A DNA stretch of 64,000 nucleotides from Trachythela sp. YZ-2020 (taxonomy: Eukaryota; Cnidaria; Anthozoa; Malacalcyonacea; Clavulariidae): positions 1,178,001 through 1,242,000 of the forward strand of contig JADLSH010000061.1 in assembly GCA_016169945.1 (NCBI GenBank). The letters are read 5' to 3'. The translations under genes were made by a program, and so were the position numbers. This document shows, piece after piece, positions 33,836 through 45,092 of the stretch (its first letter is position 1; every line of letters begins with the position of its first letter). The notes under the pieces were generated by a model that worked only from the letters and a program-made list of their open reading frames with translations, did no database searches and was not told the origin of the DNA.

Positions 33836-35006
33836 TTAGCGGAGAACATATAACAGGAAATTAATCGCTGTGAGTTCTACCTCTTCACTTCCGTTTTGAT
33901 TCTCGAGATTGAATTTGTAGATTTCGCAATTTTGGCGTTTATATTTGTTGTCCCCAAATGTGTTCAAAAGTAATGTTTCTTTCCTAATCGGTTTCTTTCC
34001 TAATTTTGCTCGAGTTGAATTCGTAATGTACGAGCGCTGGGTTCCGGTGTCAAACAATACGCGCACGGGACCTTTGCAGATTCTTGTGGCTGTCGTGGTA
34101 CCTTCTTCATTTTTGTGCTGTTCCTTTGGCTGAACATCTTCGACTTTCTGATTCCGTAGACATACCGATTGGTGGTGCTTGCCTTGGCAATGGCGGCACT
34201 TAGCTTTCTCGTGTTGACACACTTTCTAATATTATGTCCCTTTCGCAAACAGTTGAAACAACGTCCCGACTCACCCATAATTTTTTTCCGAGCTTCAACA
34301 GAAACAATATTTTCACACGATGCAGAACAATGATCACCACTACAATAAACGCATTGTATTTTGAAATTGTCTGGAGGTTTACAAGTTTTAACAAACAGAG
34401 CACCAGCAGTGGGCGTGACGCTATTCTTGGTGTTGTTGCCCTGATATTTAGAGCTTTGTTGACTATTTTCACTCGACTTTGTGCTTTCGCTTATTTCTCT
34501 AGCTTCGACTTCGAATTTTATCGTGGTGAGTAAGTCGTCGATCTTCCAAGCTTCTTTGGTGCCATTACGTGCGATCTGTAGGCGAATATCGGTGGTAGCT
34601 TTGACATAATAATCGGTATTACTAAGCTCCCATATTGCTCCGACGAAGAAACACCCAACGAAGCTAAACCACGAACGTGCACGCTAATTTTATCATAAAC
34701 GTTTCTTAGAGAAGATAGCCTGTCTCCAGTGCAAGCCTGGATCTTGAGTATTTCGTCCATATGGGCAGTAATGACTTGTTGCGGTCTTCCAAAGCGGTCC
34801 TGTAGTATTTCTACGGCGGCGTCATAGTTCGCATTGGTAAGATTAAGCCCTTGAATAGCGCGTAGTGAAGTTCCTTCCAGCAAATAATTGAAATAATTAA
34901 ACTTATCGACCTTCGTAATAGCATCGTTGTTGTGTATCGCTGATTCGTATGAGTCCCGGAACGTATTCCGCTTTGTAACTTCACCTTTAAATTTTGGCAA
35001 GGTTAG
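33836..35006 (-). pseudogene. BEL/Pao gag C-terminus, zinc knuckles and protease
   Basis: After the gypsy insertion the gag domain resumes with LPKFKGEVTKRNTFRDSYES and a DUF1759-like helical region to about 34518. A CFNCLRKGHNIRKC zinc knuckle and a second knuckle (CRHCQGKHHQSVC) come next. The protease active-site motif VLFDTGTQRSYIT (DUF1758-like aspartic protease) follows. Frameshifts separate the three segments. Confidence 0.8.
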
Positions 35007-35154
35007 TGTAGTGTCCGTGACGTAACGGTCACATGGGGGAAACACGAGGAGTGTGGGATGAGAGTGTATATAGAGAAAGCAAGATAATAAAGCGATTAAA
35101 GAAACACTATAACTGGCGACGAGGATAAAGTAAAAGCATCAGAATCTCATATCA

Positions 35155-35890
35155 AATGGCTAAGGTTCTTGATTTACCAGCTATCCCACCCTTTTCTGTT
35201 TCCGAAACGAGTTCGTTGGCGTAACGTTGGGAGAAATGGACGAAATCGCTAGATTGCTACATTCGTGCTTCAGGTATCTCAGATCAAAAGCAAAAGCGTG
35301 CTATCTTACTTAATTTAGCTGGTGCAAACGTACAAGAAATATTCGAAACGTTCCCTGACACGGATGACGACAACAAAACAGCACTCGAGAAATTGAACGA
35401 ACATTTTAACCCGTGCAAAAATGTAGCTTTCGAACGACATGTTTTCAGACAAGCAGCCCAAAGCGGCGACGAGTCCATGGACGCTTTTGTAACTCGCTTG
35501 AGAACTTTTGCTAAAACGTGTCAATTCAGTGCAGGTCTAGATGAAATGATCCGTGACCAAATCATTGAAAAGTGTGTTTCGAATGCTCTTCGCCGCCGTT
35601 TACTGCGAGAACAAGAACTAACATTGCAAATTTATTAGCTATCGCTCGTTCGTTCGAACTGGCAGACCGCCAGGCCTTAGAAATCGAACAAAAGTTTGAT
35701 TCTTCGACTCACCTTAATTCCACTGAGCAAAAGAGAGATTTTCAACAACCACGGCGTAATTCTGCGAATGGCAGAAACAAAAGAAACTGGCCCCTATTTT
35801 TCCGTTAAAAATGAACTGACAGCTATAGGATCCTTACTTCTTCGCGGGTCGCGAACCATCATTCCAGCAAGCCTACAATATCAACCACAC
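35155..35890 (+). pseudogene. gypsy gag remnant
   Basis: From ATG 35155 (MAKVLDLPAIPPF) a gag matrix/capsid-like region continues with a stop near 35223. It resumes with NLAGANVQEIFETFPDTDDD and ESMDAFVTRLRTFAKTCQF, a retrotransposon gag pattern. The frame shifts near 35637, and the zinc knuckle is lost at the deletion junction near 35800. Confidence 0.8.
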
Positions 35891-36966
35891 TACAATTAGC
35901 ACACGAAGGCCACCAAGGGATTTTTCGAACGAAACAGCTGTTGCGGGAAAAGGTTTGGTGGCCTGGCATCGACAAAGCTGTTGAACATTTGATTCGTTCC
36001 TGTATTTCCTGTCAGGCCCAGTCCTCCATGTCATATCCACAGCCACTTAACATGACTGAAATGCCCTCACGTCCCTGGACCGTCTTACATGCTGATCTAT
36101 GTGGTCCTTTTCCTAGCGGTGAGTCAGTTCTGGTTCTCGTGGATTCATGTTCTCGATGGCCAGAAGTTTTCATTCTAAAGAGCACAACTGCCGCAGTCAT
36201 CATGAAACGCATGAAGTCGTGTTTTGCAGTGCATGGTCTCCCTGAAGAAATCGTTACAGACAATGGACCCCAGTTTGTGGCTGAAGAGTTTGATTCGTAC
36301 CTTAGCGACCATGACATCAACCACCGTCGAGCAACACCTTATTGGCCTCAAGCCAATTCCGAAGTCGAATGATTCAACCGCACACTCGAGAAAGCCATTC
36401 GAGCTGCAAACACTGAAGGGAAATATTGGAAAACTGAGATCAACACCTTTTTACTTAATTACCGAGCGACAGCCCATTCCACTACTGGTAAATCTCCCGC
36501 CCTTCTTCTGTTTGGACGAGATACGCACCAAACTCCCGTCGGTGAGCACCAGCAATTTGTTAGGTTCGGAGTCGAATGTTGTTGACCCCACCATTATCGA
36601 GCGTGATCGCAGTCAGAAAAAAAAGATGAAGAAGTACGTAGATTAGAAGAGACGTACCGCACTTCCAACATAAAGAAGGGTGACGAAGTTCTTCTTAAGC
36701 AAAAACGACGGAACAAGTTATCGACCAGATATGATCCAGACCACATACAGTGGTAGGAACAAAAGGCACAAGTTTACTTTTAAAGAGACGAGCCGAGATA
36801 ATGAGGAATTCGTCCGCAGTTCGCAAATTACCGCCGGATGATGAAAATGGAACAGGAGTTCATACACACGAAGCCGAAAAGGAACCAGGCCAAGTAGTCG
36901 AGACAACGGCAGAACCAAAGCCCCAACGTTTGCGTAAGCCCCCTGAATATCTTGGATTTGAAGATT
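35890..36966 (+). pseudogene. gypsy integrase remnant
   Basis: Zinc-binding part (LREKVWWPGIDKAVEHLIRS, with CISC), then the catalytic core: HADLCGPFPSGESVLVLVDS (Asp), VTDNGPQFVAEEFDSYL (Asp) and PYWPQANSEVE (Glu). A TGA follows the core near 36370. The rest of the C-terminal domain (for example EKAIRAANTEGKYWKTE) is frameshifted several times to about 36966. Confidence 0.88.
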
Positions 36967-37222
36967 GACATTCACACGGTCATGAATAGAGAAGCAGTAA
37001 GCGAATGAACAATTGCAAACTCTGACATTATTGATGTTTATTTTGATGTTTATTGACGTTTATACTTTAGTTTGTTGAGGTTTAGTTAAGCATTTTCACG
37101 TAAAAGAGGGATGTAGTGTCCATGACGTAACGGTCACATGGGGGAAACACGAGGAGTGTGGGATGAGAGTGTATATAGAGAAAGCAAGATAATAAAGCGA
37201 TTAAAGAAACACTATAGTTAGT

Positions 37223-37744
37223 TCGGAAATTTCGGTTTAACATTCGTTGTTGAACTTATCGCTGTCGTTTGAGACACGTCTGTGACTGTGGTTGCTTCGC
37301 TTTGACTTGTCGTATTTAATTGCTCGCCGCCATCGTTAATCGCATTGTTCGTCGAATTATTATTCCCGTGTTCTACTTCTTGATTCGGTGTTGACTGATT
37401 TGTTTGTTGGCTATTATTTTCGTTGATCGTTTTCGAAATTGTAGGCTTTAAAACGTTTCCGAGTTTTGTCTGAGCGTTTAATATTCGGGCGAGTACTTCC
37501 GCCGACTCTTCGATTTCTTGCTGTATTTCTTTTACGTCGCATATTCCCTAAATCTCTTCGTCAATTTCGCTTATAATCTTCAATTTCGTTTCGAGTAGAG
37601 ATCTGATAATTTCGCTTCGATCGACATCAACATCGCCGTCTGAATGTAGGATTTCGATTGCTTCTTTCTCTAATTTTGTACAGACACCGCGTTGTCCGCC
37701 TCGCTTCGCTCTTAATCGGTCTAATTTCTCTTTCGTTTCGCTCA
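37223..37744 (-). pseudogene. BEL/Pao gag, N-terminal part
   Basis: From the methionine at 37742-37744 the peptide starts MSETKEKLDRLRAKRGGQRG, with the charged RxKRGG segment usual at the start of Pao/BEL gag. A stop interrupts it near 37548. An Asn/Gln/Thr-rich linker follows, up to the gypsy insertion. Confidence 0.7.
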
Positions 37745-37801
37745 TAATTTTGCTTGGGTTAAACTTGACATGTTTTCAAGCGGCCCCGCGTTGGGCGCGA
37801 T

Positions 37802-39138
37802 GTAATATTGGTCGAATATCGCTCTTAGAATCCTACATACATACATAACACTCGCTTCGTGTAAACTATCAAAACATATATTTTTCTACCAGACTACAAG
37901 ACTAATTAGACTATACTAATTTACATAATAACTAGCCTCCTCCGCAGGCATCTCTTGGAGGGGAGGATTTTGAAATTCAAAATGGCGGATTGCATGGAGT
38001 GGAGAATTTATTTTATCTTTAAGTTCAGCTTTTTTGGACAATTTAGACATGTATAAAAGACTTGGTTGAGGTTTTAAAGGTTTTAGAATGTTTGTCGGTA
38101 ATTTTTCGTGTACAGTATGTGCATGCTATATATATTTGATGCTGTAAATCTTTCAAACCATTAAATTTTAAATTATAATTTTTTTATGAATCACATAATT
38201 ATATAGTTTGTGCCATATATATTAGAAACTCTACTCTGTCAGTCTGTCTACTCTGATTGCTTCATATACATAGAAACCAATTCAAACCACAAGGGGAATC
38301 AGTTTCTATTTTTCTTTCTTTCTATTTGCATGGCAGGCACAATTTCTTATAATATCATTTGCTATGTACAGTTTTTGGTTTCTAAGAAGATGGAAAGTGG
38401 GTTAATTCATTATTAAAATGAAAGTATCATAGTACAACTGTACAACTCAATATAATGTATGCCTGATTTAGCACTAGAGGACACTAGGACAGTTTCCAAA
38501 TGTAAGAAATGAGGACAAAATTGTGCTATCTAGCATGTCAATTTTAATAACAAGAAATCGATTCAAATAAAAATATGTTTTTGACAAAAAATAAGGCAAG
38601 AGCCATAATACCAGCAGAGAAAAACCTTGTCTGGTATTTGTTGCCAAATAGATAAATCAGGCAAGTAGTGAAGCAAGATCTTAGCCAACATGGCCATGAT
38701 GAAATAATCATGTATCCTTTATAGTTTATGGAATATTTTAGCAGTCATTATGTGTATGGCAAACTTGTTGCTGCCTGAACAGTTTCAATTTTCTGTTCAG
38801 CATATAGCCTGCACCATATTTTAACACATGGGCATGCAACCATTGAAATTGAAAACATTGATCTAGCTATTATAAACAGCCAGCTGGGTATAAAAGTTGT
38901 ATGGCCTACTTTACAACAGGTAGTACTAAGTTAATAGTAAGCTTTAATTGGGTCTTTAGGATTAAACTACCAATTTTGAGCCACTTATCTGGAAGTTAGT
39001 GAAATTCATCTAGAAGTTAGTAGTCACTAACTTCCATGCAAACAGCCTTCCCTTGCAATGTTGAATTTCTTGTTGCATTTTTCAGGTAGTTTGATCATAA
39101 ACACTTAATTGCACCACATGTTCAGAATTCAATAATAG
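37802..39138. other. possible degenerate BEL 5' LTR and spacer
   Basis: Next to the primer binding site the minus strand reads gatattcgaccaat-attaca. This resembles the end of the putative 3' LTR (gatattggccaat-gtgaca), so a diverged 5' LTR may extend rightward, but no full match was found. A tagcctcctccgcaggcat word at 37930 recurs inverted near 56560. No gene. Confidence 0.35.
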
Positions 39139-39414
39139 ACTTTAAAAACTCATTAATAATTCATGAAGAAAATTCAAAAGAAATGAATGTTTAATCAATG
39201 TTTGTAAATTGTCCTGATTTACATAAACTTCAGCTTTGATTTTCTCAGCTTATACAATGTTTCTTTTTAAAATTACTTCGCCAATGAACTCACAAGATGG
39301 GTCGTTTTTTAAGTTCAATAAAACATTCGCATCCGATCTTTATCTGATATACAGACACTTGCCTTCGGCTCGAGTTTCTATATCAGATAAAGATCGACTG
39401 CTCATGTTTTATCT
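39139..39414 (+). repeat. hairpin-ended repeat R3
   Basis: Third copy of the R1/R2 family. It starts with aaaactcattaataattc, has the atgggtcgtttttt core, and ends in a fold-back (39317-39414) with ttatctgatat arms around a cttcgg centre. It is 13 kb from the R1/R2 pair. Confidence 0.8.
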
Positions 39415-39425
39415 ATAACGTAGAA

Positions 39426-40411
39426 GACTATATTCTGAAAGTAGGCACATCCAGTCCAAACATGCATTTGATTATACATGCCATAGAATAATTTTGATTG
39501 TAATATTCTAATATATTACAATGGCTCTATTTATAATCATTGAACACTTCCCGATATTAGGCAAATTTTGTATCACAACACCACATGGTGGCAGAAGTTA
39601 GGGAGCCATGGAGTTGTCAACCTCCATACTCCATAGTCTATAAGGCGAACTCCAAATTGAAAATGTGCGCTTCAAAACTTAGGTGAATTATTAAGAATTC
39701 TGGAGTTACAAGCCAATTTGCAAAAAAAATTAGATTCACTTGCTAACAACTAGAATTTGAGCCAGGTTGAAGAGGAATCTGCCCTCTGAGCCGCACCCAT
39801 TCTCGTCCTCAGCCTCACAGCTGTGCCGGCATAAGCCTAGCTTCATTTGGAGATTGGCTACATATCTGCCGGCGTGCAGCACTGAGCACTCAAGCAGTAC
39901 ACAGTCATGCATAAAAGCATAGAAGCATACAGCATAAAAGCATAGCATAGTAAATTTTAAGTGTGTTCTTGGCTGAAATATCTATAACAAAATTGTAAAC
40001 AAACCAAACCAGTTACAAATTATCCTTTGTCTCATCAAGTAATCACCAGCATCAATTATATCTTGCACTTGAAACTTGTACCTTCTAGAGTACATTGTTT
40101 CAAAACAATTTATACTGTTCCAGTTCAACGCTATTTGTGTGTTAGCTATACTCATATATTAAGTTATATTTTCCATTCGAGCTCGGCGCTCACAACTCTT
40201 TATACAGTTTCTAAGTGGTTTGAACATGTTTACTCCGTCGAACTAAGACCATTAGGGAATCCATTTAATACACATTCTCCGTTTATTAAACAAGCAGCTT
40301 TAGCAGCATCAAACGAGTAGAAGCCAAGTCAGAAGTTTGTTTGTCTGTCGAAACTCGATTAAGGCCATTCGACTTCTATAGTTCTATTTTCATGACTTCG
40401 ATCCACATGCT
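39426..40411. other. spacer without a recognised gene
   Basis: A 97-codon frame near 40027 has no domain pattern. Nothing else was supported. Confidence 0.4.
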
Positions 40412-40455
40412 TTATATCTTTTAGGCACACGCGAAGCAACCCTCAATTTGTTCTA
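40412..40455 (+). repeat. fragment of the hammerhead-associated repeat
   Basis: tttatatcttttaggcacac and the following gcgaagcaaccctcaattt match the reverse complement of 11346-11394, which lies just 3' of the hammerhead-like motif. The ribozyme core itself is absent here. Confidence 0.7.
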
Positions 40456-40736
40456 TATGTCCGTGGCCGACGCTGAATTAAAGTCTGCTTTATCTTTAAA
40501 TATGTCCGCAACTATTCTGTAGCTTTTAAAGCGCATGATACTAAATACTTTTTTAATATTTGTAACATAAAATGTTACATTATTCTGGCGATATTGCAGT
40601 TGTTTTTATGAACAAATAATTATCCCGTGAGAGTGAGGGTAACACAGCTTTTGGCATTTCTCTTTAGATTTAATATATGAACAAAATATCCCGTGGGGGT
40701 GGGGGTAACATGACCGGTCCATAAGGGTAACATGAC

Positions 40737-41056
40737 TATGGCGTTCCGTTGCGGACAAAAATACGAGTTAAAATATTCAATTCGAAGTCGAATATTTTGG
40801 GATCGAAGTCGGGAATACGATAATCGAAGTCCAAAATACGATATTCGAAGTCCAAAATACGATAATCGAAGTCCAAAATACGATATTCGAAGTCCAAAAT
40901 ACGATAGTCGAAGTCCAAAATACGATAATCGAAGTCGACTTTTTTTCATCGAAGTCGAGAGGAAGTGAAAAAATAATATTCGAGAGGATACGGAAGTTGT
41001 CAGGATGAAACCGGAAATAGGGATTTATTGCCTGGGGACAAAGTTCCGTAGGTATA
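40737..41056 (+). repeat. left terminal inverted repeat with 21-bp minisatellite
   Basis: This is the reverse complement of 56236-56469 apart from repeat number. Six units of cgaagtccaaaatacgat-type 21-mers lie at 40801-40940, against two in the right repeat. Inside them come a cgactttttttcatcgaagtc palindrome-like segment and a conserved ggaaatagggatttattgcc. Confidence 0.95.
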
Positions 41057-41061
41057 TAAAA
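41051..41061 (+). promoter_or_regulatory. TATA box of the transposase gene
   Basis: tatataaaaag overlaps the inner edge of the left terminal repeat, 53 bp before the ATG at 41114. On the right side the matching position reads gtagtaaaaaa, so the two genes do not share this element exactly. Confidence 0.5.
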
Positions 41062-41113
41062 AGGCTTGCATTTATGCCTATTCGCGGGTTATTTTTAAAA
41101 TACGTACGCAAAA

Positions 41114-43079
41114 ATGGCGCAGCGATGGCTTCCAAATTTTGAAGAATTTTTTTACTCTTTGGGACGACTTATTGAAAATGCAGAGAGGCAGTTGCACTCT
41201 CAAACTTGCTCGGAATACCTTATACGCCGTCTGGACGAGTACGAACGAACTGTATCGACTTTGCTATCAAGGCTAAACGAAACTTATCAAAATATGCCTG
41301 ATGTACTTCGTTCTTTTCAAGACATCGAGTTTCTTCGAAATCGCTTGGGGGCACTGCGTCAAGAATTTGAAGGTCGATCCAACAATATGCAAGATGACAA
41401 CTGTGAAGAGGAATACAACTTGCGCAGTCGCCTAGAAAATACAAATGAAGGACGAGGACGGCCTAGGGTTGAGATTGCACAATCGCAGCTTGAAGCATTA
41501 CACAATGCAGGAGGCTTTCGTTGGAATGATGTTGCGCGTATGTTACAAGTTTCAAGCAGAACATTGCGCCGACGAAGACACGAATTGGGCATGAGGGTTG
41601 AAGGAAGAGAGTTCTCTGATATAAGTGATATCCAACTTGACAATGTTGTTCGAGAAGTGCTGCAGTCTACCCCGTCTGCAGGATTAAGGCTTGTTCAAGG
41701 ATCACTTAGACAGCAAAGCCTTGTTGTTCAAAGATTAAGGGTACTTCAATCGTTAAGGAGAGTAGATCCAGTCGCTTCTACTTTACGAAATGCAAGGCAA
41801 ATAATCCGAAGAAAGTATAACGTCAAAGCTCCAAATTCTTTGTGGCAAGTATAATTTCTTTATTTATACTTTTACTGTAATAGTTGGTTAGAGCTTTTGT
41901 TTGGGATTGCAAATATATATGGTTCCATCCCCCCCCCCCCACCATCTAAGAAATTTTATTTTTCAAATATCTGACAGGATCAGCCTGTTGACATATACTG
42001 TACAGTAGGACGCTGTATTTAGTGATGGTTCACCATGTTGCAATTATAAGTAAGCAATTACTATTGTCATGAAAGAAACTGTTTTATGTTACTCTCGATT
42101 TCAATTTGCTTTTCAAAACTGACTTCCAATGTTTACTTGTAAATTCGAAATGTTCGTTGTAAAGTTCCAAAGTTTGTTTCGAAGTTCGTTCCGATGATTT
42201 ACGAGTAAATGTGGGTACCCCAAAACTTTGTTACACACTCAAGCAACAGCAAAGTTTTGATACAGTGTCTGCACAAGAACTTAAGCTAAAAATGTTGGAT
42301 TTTTTATTCTAGGCACATAGATGGAAACCACAAACTAATTCAACCATACAGAATAGTTATCCATGGTGGTATTGATGGCTATTCACGTTTAGTTGTTTTC
42401 TTGCAAGCATCGACCAACAACGCCGCTGCGACTGTGTTGAATCTATTTCATTCAGCAGTTGAGAGGTACAACCTACCATCTCGGGTTCGTTCCGATCTTG
42501 GTTTGGAAAACATTGAAGTGGGAAGATATATGCTTGAGCGAAGGGGGATTAATCGTGGAAGTATCATTACAGGCACATCTGTTCATAACCAACGCATTGA
42601 GCGACTTTGGCGTGACGTCAATAGAGTTATTGTTTCTCGGTTTCTGAATATTTTTATACCTCGAGGGGAATAATATGCTAGATCCATCCAATGAAATGCA
42701 CTTGTTTGTCCTTCAATTTGTGTATCTAGACTTAATTAACAATGCATTGGATCAATTTTGTTCACAGTGGAACAATCATCCAGTGTCAACTGAATGCAAT
42801 TTTTCACCACAGCAGTTGTGGATCAGGGGTATGATAACTCAGAGCAGTTCATCATCTACCGCAGTACAAGATGTAGTGCATCCTTCAATTTCAGGCATTG
42901 ATGAAGAAGGTCCTGTCCCAGAACAACAACAAAACTACCAAGTTGTGGTTCCTCAGTATTCAGTTAACATTACAGATGAGCAATTACATCATATTAGAAG
43001 AGAAATTCAGGCAGTGAGCGACAATAATGGAATCACGCAATACATTACAGCTCTTAACATAGTAAGCTCTATTCTTTAA
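41114..43079 (+). CDS. rve-type DDE transposase, one GC-AG intron, one frameshift
   Basis: Exon 1 (41114-41844) encodes an N-terminal coiled-coil-like region and a helix-turn-helix ([20 protein letters not shown]). The intron 41845-42312 has a consensus GC donor (gcaagt) and an ag acceptor; joining restores an uninterrupted catalytic domain. Exon 2 (42313-43079) contains [32 protein letters not shown] and [12 protein letters not shown]. This gives a D-x57-D-x34-E triad typical of integrase-core (rve) enzymes. Near 42655 one base shifts the frame: it stops at 42671-42673 in one frame and continues as [20 protein letters not shown] to TAA at 43079. An acidic/Gln-rich tail follows. This copy is probably inactive because of the frameshift. 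It would cut and join the element's ends. Confidence 0.88.
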
Positions 43080-43468
43080 TTAAAGCTGATACCAGTCATT
43101 CCAGGCATTAAAATAAGTTTTATAAACCATACTTTTGAAAGATCTCACTAAAGTAAACTCCAGTGGCATATAAGCCGGGTCATGTTTTTTGAGGGGCGAA
43201 CGCCCTTCGGCGTGAGATACTCTGCCCCCCCCCTCCAGGTAAGACTTTGTTCAATTTTGAAAACATTCAAGAAAGACATATTTAATGATCTCAAATATGG
43301 TCAATAGATCATACATGTAAACATTTTCCTCACTTCTTTCTCATCCACAAGGACACTTATTTTGATTTACAAGGACACACTTTTGGTTCACAATGACACA
43401 AAGTGTGCAAAAAACACACTTATTAAAAATGCCTGGATTGAGCGATTACGAAAATATGCCAATAAGAC
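43080..43468. other. transposase 3' flank
   Basis: Holds a cattaaaataag polyadenylation-like string near 43107, a G/C-run stretch near 43190-43245, and the 4-bp target site AGAC (43465-43468) of the nested gypsy element. Confidence 0.5.
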
Positions 43469-43634
43469 TGTTACCATAGGATATATAATGTTAGATATGT
43501 ATTGTAATGTATATGTAGGGGTAATGGAGGACACGAAGACAAGATGGCGGACATCACTATAAAAGCTAGTAATCTTGTACTTTTAGTTATTCTTTAATAA
43601 ATCCTATCCTGTTAACTTGGAGTCAGGAGTCAGT

Positions 43635-45092
43635 ATGTCAAAAACTAAACCCCCAAAGTTAGATTTGGGTGCCTTTGAAGACAAGAGAGAATCAGTTGAG
43701 TTGTGGCTAGATCAATTTAACGACTGGTGTGTATTGCAAGGATTCAGAGACACAGCAAAACCTACAACCGATCCAGCTCATTGGAAAAGTGCACATCATG
43801 CCTCGGAGATAAGTGCGTTCAGACTGGCGTTACCTCTCGATGTTTTGAGAATGGTTAAATCGACTATTGTACCGACTATGGCCACAACGAGTGACGAAAA
43901 TAATAGAGATACGTTCATTGGTAATCCATGGGTATGGCAAAGAAAGTTGCTTTTTCATTATGCGGGTCAAGACACGGTACTCGCTGAGAGAATGAATTTT
44001 ATCGAGACTTGCAAGCAAAAACCTCATTAGTCTGTTGCTGAATTTGAAGCACGGTGCAAATATCATGGGTCTAAATGTGAATACAACAAAATGGCGAATC
44101 CTGAACAAGAACTTATTCGAGACAGATTTGTGACTGGAATTTACAACGATAAACTGAGAGCAGAACTTTTGCGGCATAGAAAAGATGATGGCTCAATAGC
44201 AACCCTTGCTGAAGTGGTTAACAAAGCGAAAGCTTGGGAGGCAGCTAACAATATTAACACTAAAGTTATGGAGGCACAACATACTGATGAGCAAGTGAAT
44301 TATACATTCAGAAAACAACGACAAAATTCTACTGATGAACAGACATTTAAGAAAGGAAAAAAGTGTGGGTATTGTGGCCGAAATGAAACTCATAATAGGC
44401 GAACATGTTCAGCTGGTAAACCCGGAGTTTACTGCAGAAACTGTTATGGAGCCAATCATTTTGCAATTGTTTGTCGAAGCCCTAAAGATCATTTTAAAAG
44501 ACAATGGATGGCTAAAAGGAAAGACAGTCAGGTAAATAGCCAAATTAATGTTTTGGATAATTCGTCTGATACTGATGAAGGGGAACAGTCAAATTATTAT
44601 GCAATGTCTTTAGACAGTCAATGTGAATCAATTCATGATGTTTCAGGAAAGAAATCACCAAAAAAACTGTTCACATCCTTATCATTATCTAGTAAAGGTA
44701 ATAAGTTCAAAAGAGTTCCTTTTCAAGTTGACACTGCGGCGACTTGTAATACAATGCCACTAGACATGTATCGAAAATTTGGGGGTGTCAGTAGTTTAAG
44801 GCCAACAAAGTCAACATTATTCTCATATTGTGGCCATTCAATAAAGCCGTTAGGAACTATCACCTTGCTATGTGAAGCACCAAAGAAGTTTGAATTTATA
44901 ACTTTTCAAGTTGTCGATGATAAGGACATACAAGGTAAGCCAGCCTTGCTTGGGGTTTCCGACTCTATTAAATTGGGACTTATCAAGTATGACAAAGCAA
45001 GAGTACGCATGGGAAGTGATAAGAAATCCACAGTAATAACTGATAGAGCAGAACATTTAATTAAGAATAATGACTGTGTTATTATCCTGTAA
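43635..45092 (+). CDS. gypsy gag-protease with one in-frame UAG
   Basis: From ATG 43635 (MSKTKPPKLDLGAFEDKRE) the frame runs to 45092, with a single in-frame TAG at 44028-44030. The pattern continues across it (WLDQFNDWCVLQGF before; RDRFVTGIYNDKLRAELL after), so this is a point nonsense mutation or a leaky stop. CCHC-like fingers (CGYCGRNETHNRRTC, YCRNCYGANHFAIVC) lie around residues 240-275. A retropepsin motif FQVDTAATCNTMP is near residue 365. The end overlaps pol by 23 bp in the +1 frame. Confidence 0.9.

Larger units (their letters stand above)
35007..37216 (+). mobile_element. Ty3/gypsy element, 2.2 kb, internally deleted, TSD GTTAG
   Basis: The 105-bp LTRs (35007-35111 and 37112-37216) differ at one seen position. 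They start with tgtagtgtc and end with acactata. A GTTAG duplication flanks the element (35002-35006 and 37217-37221). A primer-binding-like actggcgacgagg follows the 5' LTR, and an aaaagaggga purine tract precedes the 3' LTR. The interior has gag and integrase only; protease, RT and RNase H are deleted. Confidence 0.93.
31672..37801 (-). mobile_element. BEL/Pao LTR retrotransposon, minus strand, lacking integrase
   Basis: On the minus strand a lysine-tRNA-like primer binding site (gcgcccaacgcgggg, 37784-37800) is followed by gag, zinc knuckles, an aspartic protease, RT and RNase H. A purine tract (aaggggagag) then leads to a TG-starting sequence at about 31989, read as the 3' LTR (about 31672-31989). 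RNase H is followed almost at once by the purine tract, so integrase is deleted. The 5' LTR is not clearly matched. A gypsy element (35007-37216) is inserted in gag. Confidence 0.75.

Noticed and set aside
36012..36320. Minus-strand 102-codon frame
   Set aside because: Antisense shadow of the gypsy integrase core.
40620..40968. Repetitive frames encoding YDNRSPK-like or LRLSYFG-like repeats
   Set aside because: They are translations of the 21-bp minisatellite in the transposon terminal repeat.
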